A stretch of DNA of 64,000 nucleotides from Incurvaria masculella. Its lineage: Eukaryota > Arthropoda > Insecta > Lepidoptera > Incurvariidae. Below, piece by piece: positions 22,255 to 33,118 of the stretch; the stretch's first letter is position 1; every line of letters begins with the position of its first letter. Made by a program: the position numbers and the translations under genes. The notes under the pieces are model-generated. The model saw only the letters and a list, made by a program, of their open reading frames with translations. It made no database searches and was not told where the DNA came from. The stretch covers positions 147,001 to 211,000 of the forward strand of contig OX335652.1 of the NCBI GenBank assembly GCA_946894095.1, written 5' to 3'.

Positions 22255-23275
22255 AAATAATAAATTTAAAGTGCAATAGGGAGAACTGCGGCCTCCGACG
22301 CACTATTTATAGGCACGTTTCCGCCACCCTGGCCGGCCGGTACCGCCGCAAACGCTACGTCCCGCAATTTTTAAATCTGTAATATCTTCGAAAATATTCA
22401 TTCAAATCATATGCTTTAAAGGGCCTAACAGATCTATATTAAATCAACAATGTATTTAAGGTATTTAATTGGATAAGGATTAATGCTGTATTGGTTAAAA
22501 TCGCTTAAAAAATTAGCCATTATTTGTCGTAAAAAGTAAATGACAAAAAAATGTTATTGTGGGATATCCATAAGATATAGACATATACCATCGCGGAGTT
22601 TTCTGTAGACCTTTTCAATGTATACAATACTTAGTACATTATTTTGATAAATCTCGTAGGGTTCAGCCTGCGTTTGCAATGTAAGCGGAAAAAAAAATTT
22701 TTTTTACGACATCCCATTGGAAACCTCAAAAATAACAGTATTTCTCCACTACTTAATGGATGTTATTATACATATAAACCTTCCTCTTCAATCACTCTAT
22801 CTATTAAAAAAAACTGCATCAAAATCCGTTGCGTAGTTTTAAAGATTTAAGCATACATAGGGATATAGGGATATAGGGACATAGGGATATAGGGACAGGG
22901 AAAGCGACTTTGTTTTCATACATAGGGATATAGGGATATAGGGACATAGGGATATAGGGACAGGCAAAGCGACTTTGTTTTATACTATGTAGTGAAGTGA
23001 TGAAGTGATAAATCTTGTAGGGTTCAGCCTGCATTTGCAATGTAAGCGGAAAAAAAATAATTATTTACGACATCACATTAAAAACCTCAAAAATAACAGT
23101 ATTTCTCCAATATTTAATGGATGTTATTGTACATATAAACCTTCCTCTTCGATCACTCTATTTATTACAAAAAACCGCATCAAAATCCGTTGCGTAGTTT
23201 TAAAGATTTAAGCATACATAGGGATATAGGGATATAGGGACAGGGAAAGCGACTTTGATTTATACTATGTAGTGA
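22255..23275 (-). mobile_element. Helitron with tandem 5' ends
   Basis: An uninterrupted relative of the copy split by BEL/Pao. On the minus strand TC ends (tcactacatagtataaa) occur at 23275 and again near 22995, so the 5' region is duplicated in tandem. Between them are short gggatatag minisatellite units (22858-22965). The CTAG end is not clear. Confidence 0.7.
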
Positions 23276-23432
23276 TTAGGTTTGTAGACTTTATTTATGA
23301 TACTAAAACTTTTTTAGAAATCATTTCTGTATGTATGTATGTATGTTCCTCCATAACTCTTAAACCGATTATCCGCATGAGATTACTCTTAGACTGACTA
23401 ATTATGTTTGTTTTTTTTATGTTTGACTTTTT

Positions 23433-23720
23433 AGGGTTCCGTACCCAAAGGGTGAAAACGGAACCCTATTACTAAGCCTCCGCTGTCCGTCCGTTCGTCC
23501 GTCCATCCGTCCGTCCGTCCGTCCGTCCGTCTGTCCGTCTGTCACAGGGCTGTATCTCAGTAACCGTAACAGATATACAGCTGAAATTTTCACAGAGTGT
23601 TTATTTATTTTGCAAATAGGTGTAAGATTAAGAAATAATTAAAAATTTTTTGTATACATTTTTTTACGATGGTACGGAACCCTTCGTGTGCGAGTCCGAC
23701 TCGCACTTGGCCGGTTTTTT
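23433..23720 (+). repeat. GACG-type interspersed repeat (forward)
   Basis: A forward copy with a long (CCGT)n tract at 23485-23540 and both end motifs; slightly deleted in the middle. Confidence 0.88.
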
Positions 23721-23866
23721 TATTGCATGAAAATGTTTAATTTCATTTTCTATTTACTTTCTATTTTTAACTGACTTCTTACTACACAACTGCATGTGCA
23801 AATAAATTAGACTTGCGCCAAGTCTAATTTATTTTATGAAATGTTACATGGGTTTACTTAATTTTT

Positions 23867-24155
23867 AGGGTTCCGTACCCAAAAGGTGAAAACGGAACCC
23901 TATTACTAAGCCTCCGTCCGTCCGTCCGTCCGTCTGTCACAGGGCTGTATCTCATGAACCGTAATAGGTAGGCAGCTGAAATTTTCACAGAGTGTGTATT
24001 TATTTTGCCGCTATAACAACTAATAGGTAAAATAAAAAAATATATAAAAATTAAAGGGGGATCCCATACAAAAAACTTTATTTTTTTGTGTTCAATCTTG
24101 TGCAATGGTACGGAACCCTTCATGTGCGAGTCAGACTCGCACTTGGACGGTTTTT
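23867..24155 (+). repeat. GACG-type interspersed repeat (forward)
   Basis: A second forward copy, 147 bases after the previous one, with a short (CGTC)n tract and both end motifs (agggttccgtacccaaaa and cacttggacggttttt). Confidence 0.88.
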
Positions 24156-24570
24156 GAAAATATGTTTTATGTAACTGGACATAGATTGCGAATACCACAT
24201 CCACATTTATGATGTTAACCCAACACACCGAATTCCTGAATGAATTAGATGCCATGCACCTAGCACTTCCTTTTATGAGCACGGCTACATTAAACTAGAT
24301 GAAAAACACGGACCATTTTTCAATGTACCTCAGTTCAAAATTCAAGTTCAACTTTCTAGATTCAAATTTAAGGCGAACTACTACAATTAACTTAATTTGT
24401 TCCAAGTTTGTTGTTTTGTTTCTGTAAACACGTAAACAAAGGCTCCAAATCGTTTGTAATGCTTACTGCTTTGAGCGTGCAATCTATTTCGGGACGCTTG
24501 TATACGCTTTTAGCAGTGTATTTTTTTACAGTTCAAATTGGAACACGCAGAAAGTCAACGCCCTGACCTT

Positions 24571-24790
24571 ATGTACCTACCTGTCATGTCCAAATTTGTT
24601 TTGGTTACATCTTGGGAAGCACTGGTCGTAGACCTATCATGCGACCACTCAAACAAAACGCTCCGACCTGATTTACCTAGCTGTCATGTCCAAATTTGTT
24701 TTGGTTATGTCTTGAGAAACATTGGTCGTAGACCTATCATACGACCACTCAAACAAAACGCTCCGACCTGATCTACCTAGCTGGCATGTT
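24571..24790 (+). repeat. 100-bp tandem repeat, two full units plus a partial unit
   Basis: ctgtcatgtccaaatttgtt recurs at 24581 and 24681, and a diverged start at 24781, so the period is exactly 100 bases. Each unit contains the partial palindrome ggtcgtagacctatcatgcg. A single diverged unit lies at 30500-30605. Confidence 0.85.
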
Positions 24791-25377
24791 CAAAGGAGGT
24801 GTGCAACCGGAGCTCCAGGACTCTTTGGGCTTAAAACCGATATGATTATGAGAGTGTTCGAAACCATCGATAATTGTTTTTTATTGTTAGATTTTTGAAA
24901 TATTACCTTTTTCGATAGCACTCCTGCGAACATCGCACAAATTAAAAAATAACGACACAGTTCGTACACGGAAGACGACATTACGCCATGTTTGAGTGGC
25001 TACACCTCACATTGAATATTCCTCAGTATTACTCTTGGTATTGAAATCAATTGCCCTGAAATATTGACACGATTTTTAATAAATAATGTTCGTTATATAA
25101 TATTATGGTATACATTAATACAATTCGATTCAACTTTTTCTTATTTTTTTTAATTTAATACATTTTACCATTATTATTACATTAACAAATACCTTCCAAT
25201 ATCGAGTTTGTCTCAGTTATGGCAATAATAACGCTGACAGCGTAGCTATTTATTGTATTCTGTGACATGACACAGCTGACTTGCGCCGCCTCCGCTTCGT
25301 TTCGTTTGTTACGGCCGGTATATTGTTATGTGGGGATATGGCCGTCTCCATGTGCTTTAAAATCAGTTCATTAGAAT

Positions 25378-25489
25378 ATGGCTGCTGTACGGTGTGTTAA
25401 CAGTGGAGGTACAGTAACTCGACTCCGAAGAAACTTGTTGAACAATGCCGTATTAGGTGTGTGGATTCCTTCCAGCGACTGTATTTGAG
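25378..25489 (+). other. Candidate 5' exon with strong donor site
   Basis: An ATG at 25378 opens a basic, mitochondrial-leader-like frame (MAAVRCVNSGGTVTRLRR). Splice donors follow at 25456 (TTAG|GTGTGT) and more strongly at 25489 (TGAG|GTAAGA), although the frame meets a stop just before the second. A GC-richer stretch with promoter-like character precedes it (25270-25320). It might be the 5' UTR exon of CCDC130, whose UTR exon at 30720 needs an upstream partner, or belong to an unrelated transcript. Confidence 0.25.
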
Positions 25490-25944
25490 GTAAGAACCAA
25501 TTATTTCACATACCAGAGACACCCTCAAGCTTACTAATTGATCAAACTACGCTATGTAAGCACATCTAGTTCCTATTGAAGGTTAACAAACAATAAAATA
25601 ACAATCGGCACGGCTAGGTCCACTTTGCTCAGATAACGTGCCGCTTTATCGCTGCTCCGCAGTCAGCCGACCGAGCGGAGCAGCGAAATATTCATCAATG
25701 TCACTCTAATTAAATTGTGATTCGTAAGAACTTAGCGGACGCCGTAGTCTGGGTTTTACGTTATCTACATGCCGGGTTTACCAGACTTGTTGGACTAGGT
25801 TCAAATAGCTTCATGGTTATTATTTGCTGAATACAAACTAGATCTAAATGCCGGCTGGACCTGTTGCTCAATTAGTTGCGCTAGGTGCGTTAAAGTCCGT
25901 TAGCAACGTATACGCTTCATAAGCAAGCTTGAACGTGTCCTCGG

Positions 25945-26055
25945 CGTGTATTCTTGGCATTCAGTCATTGCAGATTCAGTAGAGTTAACAGTAATGTCAA
26001 AGTAAATTCTTCTTCTGTTAACTCTACTGAATCGACTGAATGCTAAGAATACACG
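25945..26055. repeat. Long imperfect hairpin, arms about 41-47 bases
   Basis: Left arm 25945-25991 runs from cgtgtattcttggcattcag to gagttaacag; the right arm 26015-26055 is its near-complete reverse complement. The loop is about 23 bases. Confidence 0.8.
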
Positions 26056-26877
26056 TCCTGGGCGCTGATACAATACCTATTTCTCCTGTTGTATCATTTA
26101 AATCTTAACTAATAATAATATGTTAGATAATTACCTAACCTACTCCAGCAATTCTACTTCTATCAAATAATAGCTTCAATAACTCTGGTTTTGTTTTTCA
26201 GAATGATGCTGTCTGCCATCAATGTTTTCTCATCCTGGATGCCATTCCTGAAAATTCGCCTCGGTTGTGGTGTTCGTCCATGATATTCCTCGATTGAGTA
26301 ACTATGTATACTTTTCACTTGCTATATTGGTTTCCTATAGTCTATTATCCACCCATGCAACCCTTTTTTGCCATTTACCTAAGTTATTAACCCGAATATT
26401 TTGGTGACAACCTACAAACATATAATTATGGGTAGCAATTCCAAAATGACAATTTTGTTATTGAACGTCGATTTCAGCTAGCGAGCAAATTAAAATTCAT
26501 TGTGAAATAAATTATCCTGTTCTCAGATGGTGTGGAGTGTGTACGGAAGTTCAATCAAGAAGTGAAGGCACGTTGACATGCAGAAAGATTTGGGATGCAA
26601 GGTGCGGGAACAGGATCACCGCCTCCGGCTCCAGCTCCGCCTCATTGTGATCTAGTACAACCCATAGTCATTGTAAATGCAAACACCCATATTTTATTTA
26701 AAACTTACTCCGATAAAAAAAGGATGAACAAATTATAAACAAAACCGTTCTAGCTATTATCAATTCAGTCAACTAGATTGGGGTAGTTTGTATGTGTAAA
26801 AAAAAGTGATGATAACACCCGTATGTCCTAAACTTAGCAAACATTTCACTGTATAGCAGCCTACATTCGTAGGCCTC

Positions 26878-26995
26878 GTATTCAGAGAGAACCTGTCAAA
26901 ACTTATTACGAGATTAGCACCGGACTAACCATACAAAAACTGGTTTAGTCCGACCTTAATATGCGTACTAAAGTTAGTCCGCCCACTCTGAATAC
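26878..26995. mobile_element. MITE, family 2
   Basis: 118 bases with inverted ends, gtattcagag at the left and ctctgaatac at the right, and inner gactaac/gttagtc segments. Related copies lie at 16289 and 31980-32510. Confidence 0.65.
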
Positions 26996-27239
26996 TGCTG
27001 TAAGTGCTTAGGAGTTGTTTAAACTGTTTAATTAATGTAAGGTTGAGTTTAGGAATTTTGATATCATGAGATATAGCGTCTAACTTTAGCGATTAACTGG
27101 TTCGAATCCAACTAATCAAATAGTTTTGCAGCTTTAAGTATTTTATATCCTTGCTGCTTTTTGGTCGATGTTCGCTTAAACCATTTATTGCTCAGATTAT
27201 TGCCTTCTATATCTGCATGAATAGATAATATTAAACCTC

Positions 27240-28075
27240 ATATCATGTTGTCTGAACTCATAGGAACTAAGTGCCATGCCAGGACCTTGATTTTAATTGG
27301 CGCTTTGACCATCTTTTATTGTATGCGATGCTACCTACCCGTGTGGGACTAACTCTGCGAAATAGTTAGTGTGGAAGGTCACGTAAAGTTATCAGTGGAA
27401 TCTTAACCATTGCCAACCGGACCACGCCCAGTCAGTCAATTGATCGAATACTGTTGAATATCTCGGTTTTCAGGAATATTAATGTGTGACACCACCTCTT
27501 AACAAAGTGGAACTTTTAATGCCAGAGCCTCTGCAGCACCCCACGTTGGGAGATCGACAAAACTGACTGCCGGAGCCCCGGCAGCAAGCTCCGTTAATGC
27601 TTCAGCCTGATGCCCGAAACTTCTTTCGTTTCTTTATTCTTTTATTTTTGTATGTTACTGGACATAGATAGCTAATTCCACCGTCATGATATTAGCTTAC
27701 ATATCATGACGGCACCTGGATCCAGGTGCCATGCCAAGCCTTCCTTATATTGCTCACCTGCATTGAACTAGATGGGAAACATCAACAATTTTAAGTGCCG
27801 CTTCGACCATCCCTCATTTAATGCGATGGTACCAACCCGGGCGGGATTAACGCTACCACCTAGTGAGTAAGGAAGGGGGGACCTACAGTTTCCCTTGGTA
27901 TCCGAACCAGCACACCGAAGCCAGGCACGTCCCTCAATGAGCACGGCTACACTGACCTAGATGGAAAAAACGGACAATTTTTCATTGCCGTTTCAACCGT
28001 AGTTTTATCCAATGCGGTGATACCAACCTGGGCAGGTTTAACCCTACAGTTTTACATGAGTTTCGAACCATGGGA
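27240..28075. repeat. Cluster of diverged dispersed-repeat fragments
   Basis: A motif of the form cgaccatc...tgcgatggtaccaacc...gggattaac...cacctagt recurs at 27240-27370, 27690-27870 and 27930-28050. It is also at 53750-53870, and part of it at 24170-24310. Unit borders are unclear; no coding content. Confidence 0.55.
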
Positions 28076-29699
28076 CAGCTCGCATTCGTAACGAGATGCA
28101 CTTATCGAACTCAGAAAGAGAAAGAGAGTAGTGCATGACCGGGGCGAGAATTTGAGCCCATAATCTCTCACATGAAAGGCAAGTAAGTCCTCTAGCCCCT
28201 ACACGAGTTGGGCACGACATCGGTGTCAATTGGATCTGTCTGCAGAATTCCTTGATTATGTTCTAGTGGAAAAGAAACCTGGCAGTAATTAATATATAAG
28301 AGGAAATATTGATAGCTCAGATAATTTCTTTCATATGTTTAATATCACCTCAATTACATGGTACGTGACGTATACATGGTATAATGTGATATAATCTGAT
28401 ATAATCACAAGGGTGAAGCACAGTCAACTATAAAACCTATAACTGATCATTCTTCTTCATCCTCTTTATAACAGGTAGATTCTACACTACGCATATAATT
28501 TTCATTGAAACTAGCATACCGATGCGTCACCAACTCCACCCGTATGTCTTATTTGTCGTTCGTCTCTCTTGCACCGCCTGTGTAAGGTTTGCTTGCTGTT
28601 TCAAGTCCAACCTTGCACTTATACTTTAAAAAAGCCTTGTTTAACATTTTAACTGCTGGAGTATTTCATCAGATCTTTTCCTGTTCATCCAGAAGATCAC
28701 TGGAGATTTTACATACCAAGTCTAAAATCCCGGAGCTGCGTGTGAGATCTGTTACACCTCCTGCATACTAGAAGAGTTGATAATCTCATAATTCAAAGAA
28801 AAATCTATTTTATTTACAAAATATTTAATTGAATCATTTAATACATTTTACATAGTTTCATTTACAGCCATTATATCATAACTCCAGCGTATTAAAAAAA
28901 GAAATAAGATTTTAGACTCAGCTCCTTTGGTATTTACCTGTTTGTAATGTCTTACGTCAACGACTTGATTTTGCATTTTACGTTGTAAAAATATAATTTA
29001 TGTACTATTTCTGCATACAGAATGAATATATTAAATAAATAAGAAAAAACTTAACTGGTTTTGTGTAGCTAAACACTCCCTATTGTGCTCCACGCCGCTG
29101 TCTCTACTCTAATTGGATCGGGTGGCGCGAGCAGCGCCCCTGGAGCTGCAATGGGGTGCTGCTCCAGGGACCGTAGTTTCTTGTATAAACAGCACCAATA
29201 CCAAGGTTGTATAGATAATGTGAATTCATGATACCTTTACCTAAGTTGGACATACTTGTAATATGTTTTTTGATGAATCTTGCATAATTTCGAAATTATC
29301 TGTTCCGATGAAGTGATTAAGGTAATCGGTGCCGTATTCAAAATTAATAATTATGGAATAATCTCAATGCATGGTCTTGTGGGTAAATGCCAATTTAGGT
29401 GACAAGTCGGGCTACGGGCTCAGTACAGAGAGCAATTGTGATGAAACAAAGAAGGTACTTCGATTCACTACAGCGATAGCAATGGGTTCCATCCCTCATC
29501 ATAATCAATTGTTTAACCTGTCTAAAAAGTAGTGAGCGGCATTCGTTGAGTCATTGGAAACCTGCCAGCCAAAAGATCCAGCACCTGTCCTTACCTTTAT
29601 TTCAAAATTAAATGCATACTATGACGTAATAGTCAATTCGATTATATAGCAGTAAACTACAAATAAAGTCCTAACCATGAACAGTCTACCATAGAACTT

Positions 29700-29930
29700 G
29701 ACCACATCGACACCTAACTAATTTGTTCCCCTGCACGCACGACCGCGCGAAGGACGACCGCCCCGTGAGTTATTGCTGCGCTCCCAGTCACCCGACAGGA
29801 ATGACGTGGTTGAAGAACGTCACGCCCGCCCGAAGTCTCGATGAGATGATGCCCAGCCCGCCGCTGGCTTATAGCGGCTGACAAAGGACCGGCACAGTAG
29901 ATATTATTTGAGAACATGCTGGGAAGCAGT
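29700..29930. other. GC-richer patch, unidentified
   Basis: A short GC-rich block (about 29730-29890) in AT-rich surroundings with one 67-codon minus frame that shows no recognisable motif. It could be a LINE relic or UTR sequence; no function is assigned. Confidence 0.25.
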
Positions 29931-30499
29931 CCAGGTAATAGGGGGTACTCTCAGGCCTGTACCTGCACACGCAATCGTGCAGGAAACCCAGAGACCCAGC
30001 GACGACAAAACTCACTCAACGGCAGTCGACAGCGCAAACGTCAATTCAAAATCAAAAGGTCAATGACATTGTTTGAGGTGCCAGTCAAATAAATGAAGTA
30101 AAATGGCCAGCTGCGTCTAATAACAATCTTTCATTTGAGGTCCTACTAGGAGAGAATTTTTTTTTGTAGGACTGAAATAATTTTTTTGACGCTTATTTTC
30201 AATATTCTCACATTTGCTGCCATAAAATGTATTTTGTGATACAGTTTTTGTTACCAGATACATCTATTGGCAGTGCAATAAAGTCGCAAGTATGGCAATA
30301 ATGCAATTTACTAGGCGCCGCGAAGTATGATCACGGAACGGAGATTAAATACTTTAAAGGCATCTGCTGATGTTTCTGGGACTTTCCTGTGTCTGAGATC
30401 TATCAATTCGGATTCAACTTAGTCAAAACAATTTTACCATGGTAGTTTGATCCATGTACACTTAAAAAAGAGCCGATTTTCTGTCCCATACAAACTTTG

Positions 30500-30605
30500 C
30501 AATCTCCTTTGTTTTGGTTATATCTTGAGAAACACTGGTTGTAGACCTATCATGCGACCACTCATTCAAAACGCTCCGAACCCATCTACCTACCTGTCAT
30601 GAAAC
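30500..30605 (+). repeat. Single unit related to the 100-bp tandem repeat
   Basis: Shares ttgttttggttat, cttgagaaacactggt, gtagacctatcatgcgacca and aaaacgctccga with 24571-24790. Confidence 0.75.
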
Positions 30606-30719
30606 AAAAAACATGATGAAATGACATCCTTGCATCAAACTAAAATTCAAGTAAACCATAAAATTGCTCACAGTTTCTGTAATGTAATATTTTTTTTTTT
30701 TTTTATTTTTTATTTCCAG

Positions 30720-30808
30720 GTTTCCAACGGGTCGAGTGGAGTGGAGTGGAGTGGAGTGGAGTGGAGTGGAGTGGAGTGGAGTGGAGTGGAGTGGAGTGAG
30801 TCGGTAAG
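30720..30808 (+). other. 5' UTR exon part of CCDC130 with GTGGA array
   Basis: A long polypyrimidine tract (30691-30717) and tttccag (30713-30719) make a strong acceptor before 30720. The sequence is then continuous to the ATG at 30809. Bases 30733-30798 are about 13 copies of the pentamer gtgga. Read in another frame this would give repeated Val-Glu-Trp-Ser-Gly, but it lies upstream of the conserved start and is taken as UTR. Confidence 0.7.
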
Positions 30809-31120
30809 ATGGGCGAGAGGAAGGGCCAGAACCACTACTACCCGCCGGACTATGATCCGCGCGTGGGTGGACTCAACAAGTTCCGGGGCACGCACGCGCT
30901 GCGTGAGCGCGCCCGCAAGCTCCACCTCGGCATCCTTATCATTCGCTTCGAGATGCCATACAACATCTGGTGTGATGGCTGCGGCAACCACGTGGGCATG
31001 GGCGTGCGCTACAACGCAGAGAAGACAAAAGTGGGCATGTACTACACCACACCCGTCTACCAGTTCCGCATGAAGTGCCATCTCTGTGACAACCACTTCG
31101 AGATCAAAACCGATCCTGGG
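30809..31120 (+). CDS. CCDC130: CCDC130/YJU2B splicing factor, coding exon 1
   Basis: 104 codons from ATG 30809 to a consensus donor (GGG|GTAAGT). It begins MGERKGQNHYYPPDYDP and contains RERARKLHLGILIIRFEMPY, WCDGCGNHVGMGVRYNAEK and FRMKCHLCDNHFEIKTDPG. This is the N-terminal domain of the CWC16/YJU2 family, closest to CCDC130 (YJU2B), with its two CxxC pairs that bind zinc. The family helps stabilise the catalytic spliceosome around the first transesterification, in the nucleus. The start agrees with the invariant MGERKG. The exon is GC-rich against AT-rich flanks. Confidence 0.95.
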
Positions 31121-31584
31121 GTAAGTACATCCCCCCACACCACTCTTATCTAAATCTAGGAATTTCACCTGATGGGGATACTTGATCCCTCCACTACCAC
31201 CTCATACTCATATTGTCCTCTCCCAACCCATGGTTTGTATATAAGCTTGATCTTTAAGTAATTCGAATATATGAGAAGGGTAGTTTGCAAAAACCGTAAC
31301 AAAAACTATTTTACCCTACGATACATTTTGATGCAACGATTAATTGATTAATTGTTATGAGTATCACGATGAGGGAATCAGATTGGCCTATTTGGTCTTG
31401 ATCAAAAAGATATACATTTGTTTTAATTCGATTCAAATGAGGAGCGATTGACTCTTAGGAAGCTAATAGAAGTTTACACGAACCCCACTGAGGCGTTGCG
31501 TGTGAGTTCAAAAATGTTTACTCGTGAAACAAATATTATCTAGAACAAGAGTGAAAATGTCAGTAAACCAATTCGTTTCAACAG

Positions 31585-31845
31585 AACCTGGACTATGTGA
31601 TAGTGTCGGGTGCGCGGCGGCAGGAGGGCCGCTGGGATCCGACGGAGAACGGCCAAGTAGTGCCAGAGACGAAGGAGACACAAAAGCGGTTGTTCGACGA
31701 CGCCATGTTCAAGCTGGAGCACGGCGCGGGCGACGCGACGCACGCGCGCGACGCTGCGCCCCGCCTCGCGCGTCTCGTCGCTCGCAGCCAGCACGTGTGG
31801 CGAGACGACTACTCCGCTAACTGCGCCCTCCGCCAGCACTTCCGG
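31585..31845 (+). CDS. CCDC130: CCDC130/YJU2B, coding exon 2
   Basis: 87 codons between an acceptor (tttcaacag) and a donor (CGG|GTAACT), phase 0 on both sides. It reads NLDYVIVSGARRQEGRWDP, FDDAMFKLEHG and QHVWRDDYSANCALRQHFR, continuing the conserved family core (human: YVIVSGAQRKEERWD; FRLEHG; WKDDFALNSMLRRRFR). The middle (DATHARDAAPRLARL) is the usual variable linker. Confidence 0.95.
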
Positions 31846-31979
31846 GTAACTGCGCCTAGCTCACTACCCCCATACCTTAACACTAACAATATGTTCTAAT
31901 GTATGGATGGAGGTTACATGGAAAATTGTATCCTCGACACCTTTGCTGTCAAAAAGACATTGACCATTAAGAAAAACTC

Positions 31980-32510
31980 TATTCAGAGATCGGGATTAGT
32001 GTTAGTCGTCGTAATGGCGGTCGACTTGCCGCCGGACTAAGCTCATACTAGCGGCCATTTTGCAACTGTCAGTCGTATTGAGAGAGAGCTGTCAAAGCTT
32101 AAAACGTGGACTAAATCAGAACTGTCAGTTATATGAACAATTGTATTCAGAGAGCCGGCTTAATGTTAGGTAAGATAGTCCGGACTAAGCCCGTGCAGTG
32201 GCCATTAAAGTTCGAACAGGTGGTTGTCAATACTTCTTATTGCTAGTGACAGCTTCACCAGGTCCTAGTGCTGTCTCGATCAGTAATATGACAAAGAGTA
32301 AAGAGAGAATAGTAAAGAGCACATGGTGTTCAGGAAAGCGCAAACAAAGCATCAAGTATTTAATATTGCCATATGAAATGCTAAACCGCAATATAAGTTA
32401 GTCCGAGATTATTTTTTATTAATCTCGTATTAAGTATGAGTCCGAGATCAGTAGAAAGGGAATTAAAACGGGGTTCGTCCGCCCACAGTGAATACGACTG
32501 TTAGCCCCGA
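31980..32510. repeat. MITE family 2 related sequence, composite
   Basis: Attcagag starts at 31982 and 32150 and a gtccgcccacagtgaatac end at 32475-32505 suggest one or two diverged copies of the gtattcagag MITE in the second CCDC130 intron. Confidence 0.45.
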
Positions 32511-32664
32511 TTGCACGAAGCGACGGCCGAGTTAATTTATGTTCAAACACGTCACTTTTAGTGAACCGCACGGAGTTGCTTCCATACTGTCCATACAAAT
32601 GACGTGTTCAATCATACGTTGATGTTGATTTTGATGTTTTGTGCTTTCGTGCACTCGGCCCTAA
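32511..32664. mobile_element. MITE, family 1
   Basis: 154 bases from ttagccccgattgcacgaag to ctttcgtgcactcggcccta plus a; imperfect inverted ends of about 20 bases. It is an inverted copy of the element at 16730-16892. Confidence 0.75.
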
Positions 32665-33118
32665 ATCTTTATAATTCGACCCTCCTTCCAAGGAAAAATC
32701 CAAAAATAAAACCAGGAAGATACCTCCCTTATGGAGGCCACACACATTTATACATATTATATTTTTAGGGTTCCATACCCAAAGGGTGAAAACGGAACCC
32801 TATTACCAAGCCTCCGCTGTCCGTCCGTCTGTCACAGGGCTGTATCTCATGAACCGTAATAGGTAGGCAGCTGAAATTTTCACAAAGTGTGTATTTATTT
32901 AGCCGCTAAAACAACAAATAGGCAAAATAAAAACATTTAACAAAAAAAAATAACCGACTTCAAAGAAAAAGCACTAAAAAGCAAAAAATAATTGCCATTT
33001 TTGTTATTTTTTGAGTCGGCGTCAGCCGGGCACGGGCTGCACCAATCAAGAGAACCTTGGCTACCTTGGCTGACACCGACTCATAAAATAACAAAAATCG
33101 TAACTACAAAAATGGCAA

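Larger units (their letters stand above)
24800..30500. other. Mostly unannotated DNA upstream of CCDC130
   Basis: Contains a candidate 5' exon (25378-25489), a large hairpin (25945-26055), a MITE (26878-26995) and several old repeat pieces (27240-28075). Otherwise only short frames without motifs. Confidence 0.45.

Noticed and set aside
27058..27121. tRNA-like sequence with a perfect B box (ggttcgaatcc) and short terminal pairing
   Set aside because: No acceptable A box or anticodon arm, and the T stem does not pair well.
29714..29917. 67-codon minus-strand frame in a GC-rich patch
   Set aside because: No recognisable domain and no splice-consistent partner; kept only as an unidentified patch.
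30733..30798. Val-Glu-Trp-Ser-Gly repeat protein on the plus strand, and a Leu-His-Ser-Thr-Pro repeat on the minus strand
   Set aside because: Both are translations of the GTGGA array and of the antisense of CCDC130 exon 1; the conserved start MGERKG lies downstream in another frame.
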